The position numbers were made by a program, and so were the translations under genes. A stretch of 8,635 bases of DNA from positions 1 through 8,635 of the forward strand of contig JAGAIK010000130.1 in assembly GCA_017626625.1 (NCBI GenBank), read 5' to 3'. Each line of letters begins with the position of its first letter. Within the stretch, counting starts at the first letter, position 1. Positions 6,410 to 8,635 of this stretch are shown in pieces. Origin of the DNA: Roseburia sp. Lineage in GTDB: Bacteria; Bacillota; Clostridia; Lachnospirales; Lachnospiraceae. Below the pieces are notes generated by a model. It was not told where the DNA came from. It was given only the letters and a program-made list of their open reading frames with translations, and made no database searches.

Positions 6410-7384
6410 ATGTTAGAGAGAATACCGGAAAAATTTGAGATGAAATCCCTGACCGGAGGAAATGCGTTAAACAGTTTTCTGCATTTAGAGTACTGTCCGG
6501 AGCTTACGGGGGTGGACATTGCCCTTGCAGGGGTGCCCTTTGACTTAGCCACCAGCAACCGTCCGGGGACGAAGTTAGGGCCGAAATATTTAAGGAGCAG
6601 GGTGTATAAGGGCTGCAAGGTGGACGAGGTGCTTGACATCAATATCGGGGATAAGTTAAAAATCGTAGATACCGGGGATTTCAAGCTGATGGGCGGCTAT
6701 CTGTTAGACGCCTTTGCCCTGATTACCGAACAGACGAAGCGGATATTAGATGCCGGGGCGACGCCCGTGATTGTAGGGGGCGACCACTCCATTACCTTTC
6801 CGGAGCTGGCTGCCTATTATCAGGTGTATGGCCCCATGGCAATGATTCATTTTGATTCCCATCTGGATACGGGCATGTATCAGATGTGCCCTACGAAGGA
6901 GATTTATACCCACGGAAATCCCTTCAGCAATGCCATGCGGAAAGGCTATTTAGACGGCAGCCACACCATTCAGATTGGCATCCGTACCGGCTCCCCGAAG
7001 ATGAATGACGAATATACGAAGGAGTATCAGAGAGAGATTCTTTCGGCAAAGGAGCTGCATGCCATTTCCTATGAGGAGGCGGGGGAGAGAATCCGGAACA
7101 AGGTGGGGAATCTGCCGTGCTTAGTGACCTTTGATATCGACTTTTTAGACCCGGTTTATGCGCCCGGAACGGGCACTCCGGTGACAGGGGGATTTTCCGT
7201 GTATGACGCAATGATGATTCTGGAAAATGCCCTGCCGGGATTAAATATTGTGGGGGCGGATTTGGTGGAGGTGGAGCCTTTTTACGACCCGGCAGAGACT
7301 ACGGCGATTGCGGCGAACAATATCTTGGCAAAGCTGGTGAGCTGCATTGCCTATAATAAGCTGATGGAAAAAGAGAAAGCGTAA
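6410..7384 (+). CDS. Ureohydrolase 3 (agmatinase/arginase superfamily, speB-like)
   Basis: Third paralogue, 324 residues, all catalytic ligands intact: H126 (GGDHS), D149, H151 and D153 (FDSHLDT, with Leu where Ala or Thr is usual), D242 and D244 (FDIDFLDP), H168 (THGNPF) and E287 (DLVEVEP). The segment between D153 and H168 is the longest of the three and contains a Cys and aromatic residues (MYQMCPTKEIY), which would line the active-site mouth. The N-terminal loop TSNRPGTKLGP resembles paralogue 1. Its ATG directly follows the TAG of ureohydrolase 2 with no spacing, and AAGGAGG at 6395-6401 lies inside that upstream gene; this implies tight translational coupling and possibly matched expression for a mixed complex. 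Substrate unknown; formiminoglutamase-like chemistry is an alternative within the superfamily but less likely than agmatinase-like chemistry. Confidence 0.9.
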   Translation: MLERIPEKFEMKSLTGGNALNSFLHLEYCPELTGVDIALAGVPFDLATSNRPGTKLGPKYLRSRVYKGCKVDEVLDINIGDKLKIVDTGDFKLMGGYLLDAFALITEQTKRILDAGATPVIVGGDHSITFPELAAYYQVYGPMAMIHFDSHLDTGMYQMCPTKEIYTHGNPFSNAMRKGYLDGSHTIQIGIRTGSPKMNDEYTKEYQREILSAKELHAISYEEAGERIRNKVGNLPCLVTFDIDFLDPVYAPGTGTPVTGGFSVYDAMMILENALPGLNIVGADLVEVEPFYDPAETTAIAANNILAKLVSCIAYNKLMEKEKA

Positions 7385-7386
7385 AA

Positions 7387-7408
7387 ACTCCTTTTTGGGA
7401 AAGGAAGT
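7387..7408 (+). promoter_or_regulatory. Hairpin overlapping the ribosome binding site of the MerR gene
   Basis: ACTCCTTT at 7387-7394 pairs with AAAGGAAGT at 7400-7408 (8 base pairs with one bulged A, loop TTGGG). The 3' arm contains the Shine-Dalgarno AAAGGAAG of the gene starting at 7417. It begins 2 bases after the stop of ureohydrolase 3 (7382-7384). There is no T-run after it, so it is not an intrinsic terminator. A role in translational coupling is inferred. Confidence 0.4.
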
Positions 7409-7416
7409 GCAGTTCT

Positions 7417-8265
7417 ATGGAGAACAGAGAGAACCTTTTATCTATTTCTGAGATGGCGAAGCTAAGGAAGGTAACTACGGAGACGCTGCGCCACTATGAC
7501 AGGATTGATTTGTTCAAGCCCGCCTATACAGACCCCGACAGCGGCTACCGCTATTATACCATAAGCCAGTATGAAAAGTTAGGCACCATCAAGGAGCTGC
7601 GCCAGCTTGGAATGGGGCTTGAGGAAATCAAGGAGTATTTTGACCACTGCAATGTCAGCAAATCCGCAGAGCTTTTGAAAAAATATCATGAAAAGCTGGT
7701 GGAGGAGATTCAGAAAAAGAAGGCGTTAGAAAAGGTGATTGCAGAAAAGCTTGCCTTTATGAGCGGTATGAAGGATATGCCTGAGGCGGGAAAGATATTT
7801 GAAAGGGATTTGCCGGAGCGGTACTGCCTCACCTATGGAGAGATGGAACTGGACAAGCAGGCAATCAATTACCGGCTTATGCGGTTAGAGGGGCATATGG
7901 AGGAGACGGCTCCGGTACTGGCGTCAGACCGCATCGGAGTATGGAGCAACAGGCAGCTTTGTGAAATGAGGGGAAAGCTGGAGCCGGGAGAACGGTTCGC
8001 AGCGACGCCGCTTATTTTGTGTGACAAAAGATACCGGAAATCAAAGCATTTTTATGAACTGCCTGCCGGGCATTACGTGTGCGTCTATTACAACGGCTTA
8101 TGGGGCATCTATACGGAGCTTCTACAGGAGGTGGCGGACTACTTGGAGAGAAACCATTTGCAGCAGGACGGGGCTTTTTACCAGATTTATCAGATAGATA
8201 TTACCCTTACGGATAATTTTGATGAAACCTTAATCGAGCTGGAGGTTCCGGTAAAAAGGTGTTGA
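7417..8265 (+). CDS. MerR-family transcriptional regulator with GyrI-like effector domain
   Basis: DNA-binding activator of the BmrR/BltR type, 282 residues. The N-terminal MerR winged helix-turn-helix (about 8-75) contains SISEMAKLRKVTTETLRHYD and the wing DSGYRYYT (41-48). A charged coiled coil for dimerisation spans about 80-118. The C-terminal region (about 125-282) looks like the GyrI/BmrR effector-binding fold that senses bulky, often cationic, compounds. Family members twist promoters with an over-long spacer into an active form when ligand binds. It starts 32 bases after ureohydrolase 3, with AAGGAAG at 7401-7407, and its stop codon lies inside the -35 box of the next promoter. The immediate target is therefore most likely the MATE pump downstream; control of the upstream operon is possible but no site is seen there. 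The ligand is unknown. Confidence 0.9.
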   Translation: MENRENLLSISEMAKLRKVTTETLRHYDRIDLFKPAYTDPDSGYRYYTISQYEKLGTIKELRQLGMGLEEIKEYFDHCNVSKSAELLKKYHEKLVEEIQKKKALEKVIAEKLAFMSGMKDMPEAGKIFERDLPERYCLTYGEMELDKQAINYRLMRLEGHMEETAPVLASDRIGVWSNRQLCEMRGKLEPGERFAATPLILCDKRYRKSKHFYELPAGHYVCVYYNGLWGIYTELLQEVADYLERNHLQQDGAFYQIYQIDITLTDNFDETLIELEVPVKRC

Positions 8266-8290
8266 CTTTTGTGTTACACAAGGGTATAAC
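8262..8290 (+). promoter_or_regulatory. Probable MerR-controlled promoter for the MATE gene
   Basis: TTGACT (8262-8267) and TATAAC (8285-8290) form near-consensus -35 and -10 boxes with a 17-base spacer. The palindrome TTGTG-TTA-CACAA (8269-8281) sits between them, the usual place for a MerR-family operator. MerR promoters generally have 19-20 base spacers; the hexamer at a 19-base spacing (TAACCT, 8287-8292) is much poorer, so the exact -10 box is uncertain. The TGA stop of the regulator gene (8263-8265) is embedded in the -35 box. Confidence 0.65.
8269..8281 (+). repeat. Inverted repeat, candidate MerR operator
   Basis: Perfect 5-base arms TTGTG and CACAA around TTA, lying between the -35 and -10 boxes and immediately downstream of a MerR-family gene. 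Position and symmetry match the operator layout of this family; binding is inferred. Confidence 0.55.
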
Positions 8291-8361
8291 CTCAAGCTTA
8301 TGGGTGAGGAAGTTAGGAAAAAGGAACCGGAAAACTTGGATTTGGAAGTGAGGTAGAAAAT
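8291..8361 (+). other. Untranslated leader of the MATE gene
   Basis: This 71-base stretch lies between the -10 box and the MATE start. It has a weak stem, CCTCA (8290-8294) with TGAGG (8305-8309), near the expected transcript start. It also has an 18-codon ATG-to-TAG frame at 8300-8356 without its own ribosome binding site. No terminator or riboswitch-like structure is recognisable. Confidence 0.4.
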
Positions 8362-8635
8362 ATGCAAATGGCTGTAGGTTATGATGCGAAAGCAGAAAAT
8401 AAACAATTTTTGAAGCTGCTGGCAGTTACGGTATTACCCCTGCTTGTGCAGGCTGTTTTCACGCAAAGCATCAACTTTATCGACCAGTTGATGGTCAGCT
8501 CCTTAGGGACGGAGGCGATTGCGGCAATCGGTGCATCCAACAAGCTGATGAGCCTTTATAACTCGTTTTTATACGGAAGCTGCAGCGGCTGTTCCATGTT
8601 TATGGCACAGTATTGGGGCAAGAAGGATTATAAAA
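8362..8635 (+). CDS. MATE-family efflux transporter, 5' part
   Basis: Start of a membrane antiporter of the multidrug and toxin extrusion family, cut by the window end after 91 codons; full members run about 440-470 residues and have 12 membrane helices. A short polar N-terminus (MQMAVGYDAKAENKQ) leads into a first helix with VLPLLVQAVFTQSINFIDQ. The conserved segment DQLMVSSLGTEAIAAIG follows, then a second hydrophobic stretch ending in MFMAQYWGKKD, all typical of MATE proteins. GAGGT at 8350-8354 gives a 7-base spacing to the ATG at 8362; an in-frame ATG at 8368 is a less well spaced alternative. It sits behind the promoter and palindrome at 8262-8290, so MerR-controlled efflux is likely. 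Substrate (cationic drug, polyamine-like compound or other) is unknown. Confidence 0.88.
   Translation, partial: MQMAVGYDAKAENKQFLKLLAVTVLPLLVQAVFTQSINFIDQLMVSSLGTEAIAAIGASNKLMSLYNSFLYGSCSGCSMFMAQYWGKKDYK

Noticed and set aside
4393..7384. Calling the three hydrolases arginase
   Set aside because: The GxPFD...GP loop and overall pattern are agmatinase-type, and the arginase substrate-contacting Asn after DAHxD is replaced by Trp, Thr and Gly.
7385..7416. Intrinsic terminator after the third ureohydrolase
   Set aside because: The hairpin there is only 8 AT-rich pairs with a bulge, has no following T-run, and its 3' arm is the next gene's ribosome site.
1..8635. CRISPR arrays, tRNA/rRNA genes, transposases or phage genes
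   Set aside because: The window is almost fully coding for metabolic, transport and regulatory proteins; no direct-repeat arrays, RNA gene signatures or mobility genes were seen.

Overview
The window reads as part of a Firmicutes genome, most likely an anaerobic Clostridia/Lachnospiraceae-type gut organism. This is inferred from moderate GC, strong AAGGAG/GAGGAGG ribosome binding sites, a lipoprotein-anchored solute-binding protein and the style of the proteins; no marker gene fixes the species. All eight genes lie on the + strand. Gaps are very short (0 to 41 bases between the first seven genes, about 96 bases before the last), and no stretch of 300 bases lacks a gene.

Region 1 (1-2651) is the end of a peptide/nickel-type (Opp/Dpp) ABC importer locus: an OppF/DppF-like ATPase followed by its family 5 solute-binding lipoprotein. 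The permeases and partner ATPase should lie upstream, outside the window. Region 2 (2678-4351) is one gene encoding an ammonium channel (Amt) fused at its C-terminus to a complete P-II (GlnB/GlnK) domain. The P-II part keeps its ATP/2-oxoglutarate residues and the pore-plugging Arg but has Leu at the classical uridylylation Tyr. Region 3 (4393-7384) holds three consecutive, divergent ureohydrolases of the agmatinase/arginase superfamily. Each has a full set of metal ligands, but they differ in the substrate-facing loops. Region 4 (7417-8635) is a MerR-family activator with a GyrI-like effector domain. A promoter follows with a small palindrome between its -35 and -10 boxes, then the start of a MATE-family efflux pump cut by the window end.

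From the ATPase through the third ureohydrolase, and perhaps the MerR gene, the spacing fits one transcript. The parsimonious reading is a nitrogen-scavenging operon. The importer would bring in a guanidino-bearing compound or peptide, the three ureohydrolases would cleave C-N bonds of different guanidino or amidino substrates (urea or a related amide plus an amine), and the self-gated Amt-P-II would manage ammonium. No urease or other ammonia-releasing step is visible, so the route to ammonium is not shown. The most interesting points are the three-paralogue ureohydrolase block, its coupling to an Amt-P-II fusion, and two Shine-Dalgarno-masking hairpins at gene junctions. The MerR/MATE pair looks like a separate efflux module controlled by the promoter at 8262-8290.
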